Assembly (NCBI RefSeq): GCF_001598335.1
Contig: NZ_BCYT01000004.1
Coordinates: 62,001-126,000 of the forward strand
Origin: Sphingobium abikonense NBRC 16140
Lineage (GTDB): Bacteria > Pseudomonadota > Alphaproteobacteria > Sphingomonadales > Sphingomonadaceae
Direction: 5' to 3'
DNA length: 64,000 bases
Below are positions 16,858 through 26,626 of this stretch, one piece after another. The notes below the pieces were generated by a model. That model was not told where the DNA came from, ran no database searches, and was given only the letters and a program-made list of their open reading frames with translations. Numbering within the stretch: position 1 is the stretch's first letter; every line of letters begins with the position of its first letter. Position numbers and translations under genes: made by a program.

Positions 16858-18519
16858 TCAGCGCCTGGCGCAGCTGTCGCCGTCGCCAGCGATCAGGTCG
16901 AGGCAGCGGCCGTCAATCTCCCCCTGGGGCACGGGCAGAGCGATCAGCGCGGCGAGGCTGGGCAGGATGTCCACCGTTTCCACGCCCAATGGCTGTTCGA
17001 AATGTCGCATCCCCTTGCGCCAGAACAGGATCGGCACGCGGCGATCCATGTCCCATGGCGATCCATGGGTCGCCACCGCGCCCATCACCGCCCGTTCGGG
17101 GATCGACATGATATTGGGCTTGAGCAGCACCAGCAGGTCGCCCGACCGTTCGGGATAGAAGCTGGCGCGCGCCTCCTGGATCAGGCCCCAATTTTCAGGG
17201 CGTCCGGTGGGGGAGGGCGTCGCGGCGATCTCGGCCTTGGTAAAGACCGCCTGCACCTGCGGATGGGCGCGCAGGAGCTTCAGCGTTTCGGCTTCCACCT
17301 TTGTCCGTTCGGCAGCGGACAGTCCCCGATCGAAATAGAGGTCGCCGGCCGCGCCATCGGCCCAGATCAGCGTGCGGCCCGGCATGCCGACTTTCTGCGC
17401 GATCGTGGCGTTCAACGCCTTGGGCGTCAGCGCCGCGTCGACCCGGCTTTCCATCGGCATGGCGTTCATCCGGTGCCGCTCGGGCAGGTCATGGCCGCCA
17501 TGATCGGCGGTTAGCACGACGGCATAGTCGATTCCGTCCTTGTCCAGCCGGTCGAAGAAGGCGCCCAGTTCCTGGTCCAGCCGCGCCACCTGGATGCAGC
17601 TTTCGGTGCCTTCGGTGCCATAGCTGTGACCGATATAGTCCGTCGCCGACAGGCCGATCGAAATGATGTCGGTCTGCGCCTGCTTGCCCAGGTCCATGCT
17701 TTCGATCGCGGCGGCGGCAAAGGCCAGCGTCATCGCGTCCTGTTCCGGCGAAACGCGGAATGCCTTGAAATCGCCGGCCTCGCGCGCAAAGCGGCCTGTA
17801 CCGACGCTGCGGTCGCCCGCCCGGACCGCGAAATCCTTGGACACGCATTGCTGTGGCAATTCAAAGCCCGGATTGGCCTGCGCCAGGCGCTGCGCCATGG
17901 CCTCGTTGACCTTGGCCACTAACGGGGGCGTGGCGATGCCCTTGTAGCTGACATAGCCCTGCGGACCGCCCAGCCACCAGACCTGATCGGCGGTCGGGCC
18001 ACCCATCATGATCGCGGCCCGATCCTTGCCGGCGATTGACACGACACGGGTCGCGGGATTGGCCAGCTTCATGCGACCGCCGAGCGTCGGGACCTTGAGG
18101 TGCATGGGCGAGGCGACATAATTGTCGCTGCTGCTGCCCGGCTGGCTTTCATCCTCCGCGCAATAGACCGTCTTGTCGGCGCGCGCGGTGCCCAGGTCGA
18201 TCCAGTTGTTGGCGACGATGCCGGTGCGCGACGGGCGACTGCCAGTCAGAATGGTCGAATGGCCGGGGCATGTCTCGGTCGCGGCATGGCTTTGATAGCC
18301 GCGTGGGAAAACCGCGCCTTCCGTCAGCCGCTTGAGACCGCCGGCATAATATTGGCGATATTCGCTGAAGAGGTCAGCCGAAAACTGGTCGACGGATATG
18401 GCGACGATCAGCTTGGGCGGGGCCGCAGGCACGGTGCTTGCGGGCGCCGGGGCAGGGCCTTGCGCCATTACGGGGATGGCGGTGGCGAGCAACAAAGCGG
18501 CGGCGACTCTTTTCAACAT
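16858..18519 (-). CDS. PhoK/PafA-type alkaline phosphatase, secreted
   Basis: A 553-residue phosphomonoesterase with a signal peptide (MLKRVAAALLLATAIPVMAQ) and a Pro/Ala linker. The alkaline phosphatase superfamily metal site includes VDQF, TADHGGHD and ETCPGHS. Thr83 in TETCPGH fits the nucleophile, Asn104 lies 21 residues on, and Lys165/Arg167 lie 82 and 84 residues on. These are the same spacings recalled for Sphingomonas PhoK (Thr89, Asn110, Lys171, Arg173) and mark a monoesterase, not a diesterase. The start at 18519 has AGAAGG upstream. It is divergent from dsbD with a 77-base gap, in which I see no Pho box. Confidence 0.9.
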   Translation of the reverse strand: MLKRVAAALLLATAIPVMAQGPAPAPASTVPAAPPKLIVAISVDQFSADLFSEYRQYYAGGLKRLTEGAVFPRGYQSHAATETCPGHSTILTGSRPSRTGIVANNWIDLGTARADKTVYCAEDESQPGSSSDNYVASPMHLKVPTLGGRMKLANPATRVVSIAGKDRAAIMMGGPTADQVWWLGGPQGYVSYKGIATPPLVAKVNEAMAQRLAQANPGFELPQQCVSKDFAVRAGDRSVGTGRFAREAGDFKAFRVSPEQDAMTLAFAAAAIESMDLGKQAQTDIISIGLSATDYIGHSYGTEGTESCIQVARLDQELGAFFDRLDKDGIDYAVVLTADHGGHDLPERHRMNAMPMESRVDAALTPKALNATIAQKVGMPGRTLIWADGAAGDLYFDRGLSAAERTKVEAETLKLLRAHPQVQAVFTKAEIAATPSPTGRPENWGLIQEARASFYPERSGDLLVLLKPNIMSIPERAVMGAVATHGSPWDMDRRVPILFWRKGMRHFEQPLGVETVDILPSLAALIALPVPQGEIDGRCLDLIAGDGDSCARR

Positions 18520-18596
18520 CAGCTGTAACCTTCTCTTGCCTTGACGGCGGATAGGGAGCGACCTAGCCCCCAAGCACCCACCCGACCAGAGGCCCG

Positions 18597-20624
18597 ATGC
18601 GGATTTTTCAAGTCATCGTCATGACGCTTGCGCTGCTGGCGCTCCATCCCGCCGCATGGGCGCAGGGCGCGTTCGGGGGCGGTCCCGCTCATATCGCGGC
18701 GCAGCTGGACAGTGAAAGCGACAGTCCCGCGCCTGGCGGCGCGACTGCGATTGCCTTTGCCATGACGCCCGAACCGGGCTGGCATGGCTATTGGGAAAAT
18801 CCCGGGGACGCAGGCCTTGGCATGACCGTGCAATGGACCTTGCCCAAGGGGGTGACGGTCGGCCCGCTGCGCTATCCGGTGCCCGAGACGCTGCTGATTT
18901 CGGGCCTGATGAACCATGTCTATGAAGGGCCCTATGCGATCCTGGCCGATCTGAAGGTCGCCCGTGACGTGCAGCCCGGCACCCGCCTGCCGGTCGTGGC
19001 CAGGGCACAGTGGCTGGCCTGCACCGACAAGGTGTGCGTGCCCGAAAGCGGGATGCTACGGCTCGATCTGGTCGCAGGCGATGGCGCAGTCGCGCCTGCA
19101 CAGCGGGCGCGATTCGATACTTGGCGGACGCACCTGCCCCGGCCGTTGGGGCCACAGGCGCACTACGAGGTCAAGGACGGCCAGCTGCGCATCGCAGTTC
19201 CCTTCCCGGCAGAGGCGGCGGCGCAGGACGTGCATCTGTTCGCCCTGACCGAAGGGCTGGCCCCTTATGCCGCCGAGCAGACCGTAACCCGAACGAATAA
19301 CCAGATGGTTATCGAAATGCCGGCGGGCGAAGGCATCAGGGGCGAACAGGTGCAGGCGGTGCTGCGGACCGGCGACCATGTCGGCTTCCTGCTCACGGCG
19401 GTTCCGGGGGCGGTCGAAGACCCGCAAGCCGCAGGGCAGGCCGGCGCCATATTGGCGGCGCTGGGCGGCGCTTTGCTTGGCGGCCTGCTGCTCAACATCA
19501 TGCCCTGTGTCTTTCCGATTCTGGGGCTGAAGGCGATGAGCTTGGCCAAAGCGGGCGGTGACGAACGCAGCGTCCGGCGGGAGGCACTGGCCTATGCGGC
19601 TGGCGTCGTCCTCACCTGCCTTGCGCTGGGGGGCCTGCTGCTTGCCCTGCGCGCGGCGGGAACTGCCGTTGGGTGGGCGTTCCAGTTGCAGGACCCCCGC
19701 GTCATTCTGGCGCTGCTGCTGCTCGTCAGCGCCATCGCGTTCAACCTCGCTGGCCTGTTTGAGTTGCGGCCCTTTGGCGGCGGCGACGGCCTGGCGGGCA
19801 AGGGCGGAGCAATGGGCGCCTTCTGGACCGGCGTCTTGGTCGCCTTCGTGGCGACGCCCTGCACCGGGCCATTCATGGCGGCTGCGATGGGCGCCGCGCT
19901 GCTGCTGCCGCTGGCCGCAGCTCTCGCCATTTTCGCAGGTTTTGGCCTTGGCCTGGCGCTGCCCTTCCTGCTGCTGGCCTATATCCCGGCGCTGCGCAGC
20001 CGCCTGCCGCGCCCCGGCGCCTGGATGGGCCGGTTCCAGAAGCTGCTGTCGGTGCCGATGTTCCTGACGGCGCTCGGCCTTGCATGGCTATTGGGCCAGC
20101 AACGCGGCGTTTCGGGCATGACCATTGGCCTTGGCGCGGCGCTGCTGCTGGCGCTGCTCCTCTGGTGGCTGGGCGCGCGGCAGCATGGGGGGAAAGGCGG
20201 CGGTCTGATCGCCGGAATCGGCGCGCTGGCATTGCTGGCCGGGGCCGCGATCGCCTTGCCCGCCACCGCCCCGCCAAGGGCTGAAAACAGCGCCACTTCT
20301 GTCGCCTTCGCCGTCGAGAAACTGGATGGGCTGCGCGCCGCGAACAAGCCGGTCTTCCTCTATTTCACCGCCGACTGGTGCCTGACATGCAAGGCCAATG
20401 AGGCCGCCGCCATCGACCGGGCGGAGGTGCGCGCGGCGTTCGACAAGGCTGGCGTCACTGTCATGGTCGGCGACTGGACCAATGCCGATCCCGCCATCAC
20501 CCGTTTCCTCGAAAGCCAGGGGCGTTCGGGTGTGCCGCTCTATCTCTGGTATGCGCCGGGGAAAGAGGCCGTCGTGCTGCCGCAGCTGCTGACGCCTGCG
20601 ACGCTCACCGGGCTGGTGCGCTGA
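18597..20624 (+). CDS. Protein-disulfide reductase of the DsbD/ScsB type
   Basis: A 675-residue inner-membrane protein that moves reducing power from cytoplasmic thioredoxin to periplasmic thiols. It has a signal peptide, then an N-terminal periplasmic domain (about 20-270) with Cys pairs at LACTDKVCVPE. An eight-helix membrane domain follows, with cysteines in NIMPCVFPILGLK and ATPCTGPFMAA. A C-terminal thioredoxin domain carries DWCLTCKANE (Cys595 and Cys598). The long N-terminal domain is like ScsB more than classical DsbD. Its TGA overlaps the ATG of tlyA by one base. Confidence 0.92.
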   Translation: MRIFQVIVMTLALLALHPAAWAQGAFGGGPAHIAAQLDSESDSPAPGGATAIAFAMTPEPGWHGYWENPGDAGLGMTVQWTLPKGVTVGPLRYPVPETLLISGLMNHVYEGPYAILADLKVARDVQPGTRLPVVARAQWLACTDKVCVPESGMLRLDLVAGDGAVAPAQRARFDTWRTHLPRPLGPQAHYEVKDGQLRIAVPFPAEAAAQDVHLFALTEGLAPYAAEQTVTRTNNQMVIEMPAGEGIRGEQVQAVLRTGDHVGFLLTAVPGAVEDPQAAGQAGAILAALGGALLGGLLLNIMPCVFPILGLKAMSLAKAGGDERSVRREALAYAAGVVLTCLALGGLLLALRAAGTAVGWAFQLQDPRVILALLLLVSAIAFNLAGLFELRPFGGGDGLAGKGGAMGAFWTGVLVAFVATPCTGPFMAAAMGAALLLPLAAALAIFAGFGLGLALPFLLLAYIPALRSRLPRPGAWMGRFQKLLSVPMFLTALGLAWLLGQQRGVSGMTIGLGAALLLALLLWWLGARQHGGKGGGLIAGIGALALLAGAAIALPATAPPRAENSATSVAFAVEKLDGLRAANKPVFLYFTADWCLTCKANEAAAIDRAEVRAAFDKAGVTVMVGDWTNADPAITRFLESQGRSGVPLYLWYAPGKEAVVLPQLLTPATLTGLVR

Positions 20625-21361
20625 TGGCCAAGGTTCGCGCCGATCAGCTGCTTGTCGATAACGGCCTTGCGGAAAGCCGGGCGCGGGCGCAGGCGCTGAT
20701 CCTGGCTGGGCTGGTTTTTCTGGGCGGTCGCAAGGTGGAAAAGGCAGGGCAGCAGGTGCCGGCGGATGCGGCGCTGGACGTGCGCGGGCGCGATCATCCC
20801 TGGGTATCGCGCGGCGGTGTCAAGCTCGCCCACGCGCTGAAGGCGTTCGCGATCGACGTGACGGCTTTTGTCGCGATCGATGTCGGGTCGTCCACCGGCG
20901 GCTTTACCGACGTGCTGCTGACGCAGGGCGCGGCCAAGGTCTATGCCGTCGACAGCGGGACCAACCAGCTCGCCTGGAAATTGCGCAGCGATGACCGCGT
21001 CATCGTGCATGAACAGACCAGCGCCCGCATCCTGACCGATGCCCATATTCCAGAGCCCGTCGATATCATCGTATGCGACGCCAGCTTCATCAGCCTGGCC
21101 AAGGTGCTGGAAAAGCCCATCGGTTTTGCCCGCCCCGGCGCGCACCTCGTCGCGCTCATCAAACCGCAGTTCGAAGCGCGCCGGGAGGAGGTTGGCAAGA
21201 ATGGCGTCGTGCGCGATCCCACCGTTCATGATCGCGTCTGCACGGAGGTGCAGGAGTGGGTGACGACGCAGGGATGGACCGTCGCAGGACTGACGCAAAG
21301 TCCCATTACCGGTCCGCAGGGCAATATCGAATTTCTTCTGCATGCCAGGCTTGGCGGATAA
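20624..21361 (+). CDS. tlyA: TlyA-family rRNA 2'-O-methyltransferase
   Basis: A 245-residue protein with an N-terminal S4 RNA-binding domain (RADQLLVDNGLAESRARAQA) and a SAM-dependent methyltransferase core (AIDVGSSTGGFTDVLLTQGA), then CDASFISLAKVL and LIKPQFEA. TlyA proteins methylate ribose in 16S and/or 23S rRNA. They are also often annotated as hemolysins, which is probably a side effect. It is translationally coupled to the dsbD-like gene (TGATG). A functional link between the two is not obvious. Confidence 0.92.
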   Translation: MAKVRADQLLVDNGLAESRARAQALILAGLVFLGGRKVEKAGQQVPADAALDVRGRDHPWVSRGGVKLAHALKAFAIDVTAFVAIDVGSSTGGFTDVLLTQGAAKVYAVDSGTNQLAWKLRSDDRVIVHEQTSARILTDAHIPEPVDIIVCDASFISLAKVLEKPIGFARPGAHLVALIKPQFEARREEVGKNGVVRDPTVHDRVCTEVQEWVTTQGWTVAGLTQSPITGPQGNIEFLLHARLGG

Positions 21362-21457
21362 TCGCGCCAGCTTCGTTCCCGCCGTCGATACATAATGATA
21401 CAGACCGCGACCAAGGGTCAGCTTGTGTCGCGAGGAAAGGCCCGATAGCCCCTCATC

Positions 21458-22507
21458 ATGCGCCTTATTTTGCCCCTATTTCTCAGCGCCCTTTGTCTTG
21501 CCGGTTGCAGCGGCGAAGAACAAAAGCCCCAACGCGCCGCGCCGCTCGTCACGGTCAAGCCGATCGCCAAGGCTACTTTCACCGATCGGGTCGAAGCGGT
21601 CGGAACGGCGCTCGCCAATGAACAGGTCGTGCTGTCCGCGCCCGTGACGGAACGCATTGAGTCCGTGAACTTTGCCGATGGCGGCTTCGTCAGCCGTGGC
21701 CAGGTGATCGCCACCATGGCGGTCGCGCAGGAAAAAGCGGAACTGGCCGCTGCGCAGGCGCAGGCGCGCCAGGCCAGCCAGCAGCTGGAGCGCATCGAGG
21801 CGCTGAAGGCGCGCGGCTTTGCCACGGCCGCATCGCTCGACCAGCAGCTGGCGCTCGCCAATGCGGCGAAGGCCGCGGCCGACCAGTCGCGCGCCGCGAT
21901 CAGCGACCGGGTGATCCGTGCGCCCTTCGGCGGCTGGGTCAGCCTGCGCACCATATCGCCGGGCGCGATCATCCCGGCCGGCACGGCGATAGCGACCGTC
22001 AGTGACATCAGTCGCATCAAGCTGGACTTCACCATTCCCGAAACCCAGCTGTCGATGATCCGCGAAGGCATGCCGATCGACGCCGTGTCCGCCGCCTGGC
22101 CCGACCAGCCGTTCAGGGGCACGATCGCCACCATCGATCCTGTGATCGATCCGGCCACGCGCGCGGTCAGGGTCCGGGCTATCCTGCCCAATGGGGAAAA
22201 GAAACTGAAGCCCGGCATGTTGCTAACCGTCAGCGTCCAGGCGAGCCAGCGAGAGTCGCTGGCGGTGCCGGAGTTGGCCGTGGTGGGCGATGGCGAGGAT
22301 CGTTACGTCTTTGCGCTTGACGGCCGCACCGCCAAGCGGGTCAAGGTCAAGACCGGGATGCGCCAGAACGGCATGGTCGAGATTTTGGGCGGCGTGAAAG
22401 CCGGTCAGCCCATCGTGACCGAAGGTGTCGTCAAATTGAGCGACGGAGCAAAAGTGCGGCTGGCCGGCGACAAGCCGCAATCCGGCACCGCCAAGGCCAA
22501 GGGCTGA
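21458..22507 (+). CDS. RND efflux periplasmic adaptor (membrane fusion protein), lipoprotein
   Basis: A 349-residue HlyD/AcrA-like adaptor. A lipoprotein signal MRLILPLFLSALCLAGCSG has lipobox LAGC. A lipoyl half-motif, a short alpha-hairpin coiled coil rich in Ala/Gln (AQAQARQASQQLERIEALKA), the second lipoyl half (DRVIRAPFGGWV), and beta-barrel and membrane-proximal domains follow. It bridges the inner-membrane pump encoded 12 bases downstream to an outer-membrane channel. No TolC-like gene is present in the window. Confidence 0.93.
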   Translation: MRLILPLFLSALCLAGCSGEEQKPQRAAPLVTVKPIAKATFTDRVEAVGTALANEQVVLSAPVTERIESVNFADGGFVSRGQVIATMAVAQEKAELAAAQAQARQASQQLERIEALKARGFATAASLDQQLALANAAKAAADQSRAAISDRVIRAPFGGWVSLRTISPGAIIPAGTAIATVSDISRIKLDFTIPETQLSMIREGMPIDAVSAAWPDQPFRGTIATIDPVIDPATRAVRVRAILPNGEKKLKPGMLLTVSVQASQRESLAVPELAVVGDGEDRYVFALDGRTAKRVKVKTGMRQNGMVEILGGVKAGQPIVTEGVVKLSDGAKVRLAGDKPQSGTAKAKG

Positions 22508-22519
22508 GGACGCGACGCC

Positions 22520-25500
22520 ATGCAGTTGTCCGACCTGTCCGTCCGCCGCCCGGTATTCGCCGCGGTCGTCGCCGTCCTTCTCTGCATCGTCGGGGTGGTC
22601 GGCTATCTCAGCCTCTCGGTGCGTGAATATCCCGACACCGACCCGCCCATTGTTTCGGTCGAAACCATCTATACCGGCGCCGCCGCGTCGGTCGTGGAAA
22701 CCCGCATCACGCAGCTGATCGAGGATGCGGTGGCGGGCGTGCAGGGCATCCAGACGATCACGTCCACGTCGGAAGATGGCCAGTCCGACATCAATATCGA
22801 ATTTGATCCGTCTCGCGATATCGACAGCGCCGCCAATGACGTGCGCGACCGGGTTGGGTCCGTGGTCGAGGATCTGCCCGAAGACGCGCTAGCGCCCGAA
22901 ATCCGCAAAGTGGATTCCGACGCGCGCTCCATCCTCTTCCTCTCCATCTCCCGCCCCGGCTGGAGCTCCATCCAGATCAGCGATTATATCGACCGTAATA
23001 TCGTCGATCGCTTTTCCGCCATCGACGGCGTCGCCCGCGTCTTCATCGGCGGCGAGGCGCGTCCGTCCACCCGCATCTGGTTCAACGCGGAAAAGCTGGC
23101 TGCGTTCGGGCTGACGCCTGCGGATGTCGAAAATGCGCTGCGCACGCAGAATGTCGAATTGCCCGCCGGTCGTTTCGAATCAAAACAGCAGAATCAGACC
23201 CTGCGTGTCGAACGACCCTTCGCCACGCCACAGCAATTTGCCGACCTGGTGATCGGGCGCGGGGCGGATGGCTACCAGGTGAAGCTGGGCGATGTCGCGC
23301 GGATCGAAGAGGGGCCGGAAAATCCCTATAGCAGTTTCCGTTCCAATGGCGGCACCGCGATCGGCCTGGGTATCATTCGCCAGTCGGGCGCCAACACGCT
23401 GGAAGTGGCGCAAAAGGCCAAGGCGCTGATCAAGGATCTGGAACCCACGCTGCCGGCGGGCATGTCGATCGCCATCGGCACTGACGAAAGCCTGTTCATC
23501 GAGCGCGCGATCGAGAATGTCTACGACACGCTGCTGGAAGCAGCGCTGCTCGTCATCTTGGTCATCTTCCTGTTCCTGGGGTCGGTGCGTGCGACTCTGG
23601 TCCCGGCCGTCACTGTGCCGATCTGCCTGTTGGCGACCTGCGCGGTGATGTGGCTGTTGGGCCTGTCGATCAATTTGTTGACACTGCTGGCATTCGTGCT
23701 GGCGATCGGCCTGGTGGTCGACGACGCGATCGTCGTCCTCGAAAATGTCTATCACCGCGTCGAGCAGGGCGACGATCCGCTGGTCGCGGCCTATTTGGGA
23801 TCACGCCAGGTGGGCTTCGCGATCATCTCCACGACATTGGTGGTATGCGCGGTGTTCGTGCCGATCATGTTCCTGGCGGGGCAAACCGGGCTGCTGTTCC
23901 GCGAACTCGCCATTGCGATGATCGCGGCGATCGGCTTTTCCGGCTTCATTTCCTTGAGCCTTGCGCCGATGCTCTGTTCCAAGCTGCTCAAGACCGCCGA
24001 ACGCGGGCGGCTCGCGCGCTGGGTCGATGACCGCTTCCAGCGAATTGAGGGCGGCTATGCCCGCTGGCTCGACCATGTGCTGCGCAAACCCGTGCTGCCG
24101 GTTCTGGGCGTGCTGCTGTTCCTGGGGGTCGCGGGCTTCTTCTTCACGCGCCTGCCCACCGAACTGGCGCCAGCTGAAGACACCGGCGTCGTCGAATCCA
24201 GCATCAGTGCGCCCGAAGGCACGGGCTATGACCAGATGCTGGCCTATATGCTCAAGATCGAGAAGGATCTCAATTTCCTGCGCAAGGATGGCACGCTGCA
24301 AAATCTGGTTGTACGTGCGCCCGGCGGTTTTGGCACGACGGACGATTTCAACAGCGGCAATGTCATCGCCTTCCTGCGCCCGTGGGAAGATCGCAGCATC
24401 ACCACCGCAGAAGTCGCGACCATCATCAACAAGGTGATCGCCGACCAGCCCGGCGTGCGCGGTAATGCGGCGCCGCGATCGGGGCTGGGCCGAGGACGCG
24501 GTCTGCCGGTCAATCTGGTGCTGGCCGGCGCGACCTATGAAGGGCTGGCGGCGGCGCGTGACCGGATCATGGCGGCGGCGGCCAATTATCCCGGCCTCAT
24601 CAACCTCGACAGCGATTACAAGGAATCCAAGCCGCAGATGCGGATCGAAACCGATCTGCAACGGGCAGGCGACCTCGGCGTATCGGTCAATGACGTCAGC
24701 CAGGCGCTGCAAAGTCTGCTCGGGTCCCGCCGCGTCACCACCTATGTCGACCGGGGCGAGGAATATCGCGTGCTGGTGCAGGCGGAGGATGAAGGGCGGG
24801 AAACCGTTGCCGATTTGGAGCGCATCAATGTGCGCAGCCGGACCGGCGCTTTGGTGCCCTTGTCCTCGCTGGTGACGGTGAAGGAAGTGGCCGGGCCACG
24901 TCAGCTCAACCGCTACAATAAATTGCGCGCGATCACGCTGACCGCCGCGCTGGCGCCGGGAACGTCGCTGGGCGATGCGCTCACCTGGCTGGAAGGGCAG
25001 GCGCGTCAGTCGCCCGAGGTCATCGCGCTCGGCTATCGCGGGGAAAGCCAGTCACTGCGTGAAACCGGCGGCGCGATCTGGCTGGTGTTCGGCCTCACCA
25101 TCGTCGTGGTGTTCCTGTTGCTGGCGGCGCAATTTGAAAGTTTCGTCCATCCCGGCGTCATCATCGCGACCGTGCCGCTCGCGGTGGCGGGCGGTGTGCT
25201 GGGGCTGGCGCTGACTGGCGGCTCGGTCAATCTCTACAGCCAGATCGGCATCGTCATGCTGGTCGGGCTGGCGGCGAAGAACGGCATTCTGATCGTCGAA
25301 TTCGCCAACCAGTTGCGCGATGAGGGGCTGGAAATCGGACGCGCGATCCGGGAAGCCGCGCAGCGCCGTCTGCGCCCGATCCTCATGACGTCGATCGCCA
25401 CCGTCATCGGTGCGCTGCCGTTGGTGATCCGGGGCGGCGCGGGGGCGGCGGCGCGCCAGTCGATCGGCGTGGTCGTGGTATTCGGCGTCAGCCTGGCCAC

Positions 25501-25624
25501 GCTGATCACGCTGTTCCTGATCCCCATCTTCTATTCGCGCGTTGCCAAGCGCACGGTTTCTCCGCAAACCGTCAGCCGCAAGCTGGAATCGGCGCTCAAG
25601 GATTCGCCCGAACCAGCCGAATGA
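22520..25624 (+). CDS. RND-type multidrug efflux permease
   Basis: A 1034-residue HAE1-type transporter, normal length. The first helix begins VRRPVFAAVVAVLL. The TM4 proton-relay aspartates are in AIGLVVDDAIVVLENVYHR, the repeated TM6 signature is STTLVVCAVFVPI, and the second half has GLAAKNGILIVEFAN and LRPILMTSIATVIGALPL. It is closer to MexF/MdtB-like or heavy-drug pumps than to CusA. Substrates are unpredictable from sequence. It forms a two-gene operon with the adaptor; no local regulator gene is visible. Confidence 0.94.
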   Translation: MQLSDLSVRRPVFAAVVAVLLCIVGVVGYLSLSVREYPDTDPPIVSVETIYTGAAASVVETRITQLIEDAVAGVQGIQTITSTSEDGQSDINIEFDPSRDIDSAANDVRDRVGSVVEDLPEDALAPEIRKVDSDARSILFLSISRPGWSSIQISDYIDRNIVDRFSAIDGVARVFIGGEARPSTRIWFNAEKLAAFGLTPADVENALRTQNVELPAGRFESKQQNQTLRVERPFATPQQFADLVIGRGADGYQVKLGDVARIEEGPENPYSSFRSNGGTAIGLGIIRQSGANTLEVAQKAKALIKDLEPTLPAGMSIAIGTDESLFIERAIENVYDTLLEAALLVILVIFLFLGSVRATLVPAVTVPICLLATCAVMWLLGLSINLLTLLAFVLAIGLVVDDAIVVLENVYHRVEQGDDPLVAAYLGSRQVGFAIISTTLVVCAVFVPIMFLAGQTGLLFRELAIAMIAAIGFSGFISLSLAPMLCSKLLKTAERGRLARWVDDRFQRIEGGYARWLDHVLRKPVLPVLGVLLFLGVAGFFFTRLPTELAPAEDTGVVESSISAPEGTGYDQMLAYMLKIEKDLNFLRKDGTLQNLVVRAPGGFGTTDDFNSGNVIAFLRPWEDRSITTAEVATIINKVIADQPGVRGNAAPRSGLGRGRGLPVNLVLAGATYEGLAAARDRIMAAAANYPGLINLDSDYKESKPQMRIETDLQRAGDLGVSVNDVSQALQSLLGSRRVTTYVDRGEEYRVLVQAEDEGRETVADLERINVRSRTGALVPLSSLVTVKEVAGPRQLNRYNKLRAITLTAALAPGTSLGDALTWLEGQARQSPEVIALGYRGESQSLRETGGAIWLVFGLTIVVVFLLLAAQFESFVHPGVIIATVPLAVAGGVLGLALTGGSVNLYSQIGIVMLVGLAAKNGILIVEFANQLRDEGLEIGRAIREAAQRRLRPILMTSIATVIGALPLVIRGGAGAAARQSIGVVVVFGVSLATLITLFLIPIFYSRVAKRTVSPQTVSRKLESALKDSPEPAE

Positions 25625-25651
25625 GTGACAAGCGCGGGGGTGTTGTTGCCG

Positions 25652-26203
25652 ATGAACGGAATTGCGTCACAGGGTCAGTTGCGCCTGTCCTATCTGCGGT
25701 GGGCGCTCGTGACCGTGCCCGCCATCGTGTTTCTGGGGTTTCTGTCGGGCCAGCTCGCCAATAGCGGCTATGGCAATCGCTGGTTCGATGCGCTCGACAA
25801 GCCGGGGCTGATGCCGCCGGGCTGGGCGTTCGGTGTCGCCTGGACGATCCTTTATGTGCTGATGGCGCTGGCGTTCGCGATCGTCCTGCATGCGCGGGGG
25901 GCGCAGGGGCGGGGCGTGGCCATCGGCCTGTTTCTGCTGCAACTGGTGATGAACCTTGCCTGGTCGCCGCTTTTCTTTCGCCTGCATCAGGTAAGCGCCG
26001 CGCTGGTCCTGATCATCGCGCTGATCGTGGTCGTCAGCCTGACCATCCGCTACTTCTGGCGCATTCGGCGGCTGGCGGGCCTGTTGCTGCTGCCCTATCT
26101 GGCCTGGCTGTGTTTCGCCTCATATCTCAATTATGAAATTGGCCGCCTCAATCCTGATGCGGAAACCCTTGTCGCTCCGGCGCTCAGGACCCAAGTAAGA
26201 TAG
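25652..26203 (+). CDS. tspO: TspO/MBR (translocator/tryptophan-rich sensory) protein
   Basis: A 183-residue five-helix membrane protein of the TspO/peripheral benzodiazepine receptor family, which binds porphyrins and modulates tetrapyrrole-linked regulation. Seen are KPGLMPPGWAFGVAWTILYVLMA (the family loop after TM1 into TM2), NLAWSPLFF and YLAWLCFASYLNYEI. The start is placed at ATG 25652 after GGGGGT. The frame also opens with a GTG directly after the RND stop (25625), which would add nine residues. It probably reads through from the efflux operon. Confidence 0.88.
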   Translation: MNGIASQGQLRLSYLRWALVTVPAIVFLGFLSGQLANSGYGNRWFDALDKPGLMPPGWAFGVAWTILYVLMALAFAIVLHARGAQGRGVAIGLFLLQLVMNLAWSPLFFRLHQVSAALVLIIALIVVVSLTIRYFWRIRRLAGLLLLPYLAWLCFASYLNYEIGRLNPDAETLVAPALRTQVR

Positions 26204-26241
26204 ACGATGGCGCCGGTCGCGCCGCAGGAAGGACAAGAGCA

Positions 26242-26586
26242 ATGCAGAGCGAGAACCGCTTTTTCGACGATCTGGCCAAGCTGGTCAACGGCGCGGCCGG
26301 CACCATGGCCGGCATGACCCGCGAATTTGAATCCAACGCGCGGGAACGGGCCAAGGAATGGATTGGCGGCATGGACTTCGTGTCGCGCGAAGAATTCGAT
26401 ACGGTCAAGGCCATGGCTCAGGCGGCGCGCGAAGAAGTTGAAGCGCTCAAGGCCCGGATCGACGCGCTGGAGGGGAAGGCGGGCGAACCCGTCACCAAGA
26501 GCGTGAAGACGGTCAAGCCCAAGGCGAGCGAAACGCTGGACCGCAGCATCGAGGGTGTCGCCCCGTTGCCGGACGACGCCAACTGA
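26242..26586 (+). CDS. ubiK: Ubiquinone biosynthesis accessory factor UbiK (BMFP family)
   Basis: A 114-residue acidic, helical protein. The N-terminal amphipathic segment is SENRFFDDLAKLVNGAAGTM. A coiled coil with VSREEFDTVKAMAQAAREEV and LKARIDALEGK follows. This is the YqiC/UbiK pattern; UbiK helps assemble the aerobic ubiquinone-synthesis complex around lipids. The C-terminal tail is lysine-rich and longer than in E. coli. AAGGACAAGAG precedes the ATG. UbiG is also in this window but 25 kb away. Confidence 0.88.
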   Translation: MQSENRFFDDLAKLVNGAAGTMAGMTREFESNARERAKEWIGGMDFVSREEFDTVKAMAQAAREEVEALKARIDALEGKAGEPVTKSVKTVKPKASETLDRSIEGVAPLPDDAN

Positions 26587-26626
26587 GCGACTGTCCTTTG
26601 CCGTCCTGCGGTGTTAAGGCGCGCCG

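Noticed and set aside
18520-18596. Pho box before the alkaline phosphatase gene
   Set aside because: No pair of CTGTCAT-like repeats was found in the 77-base divergent gap.
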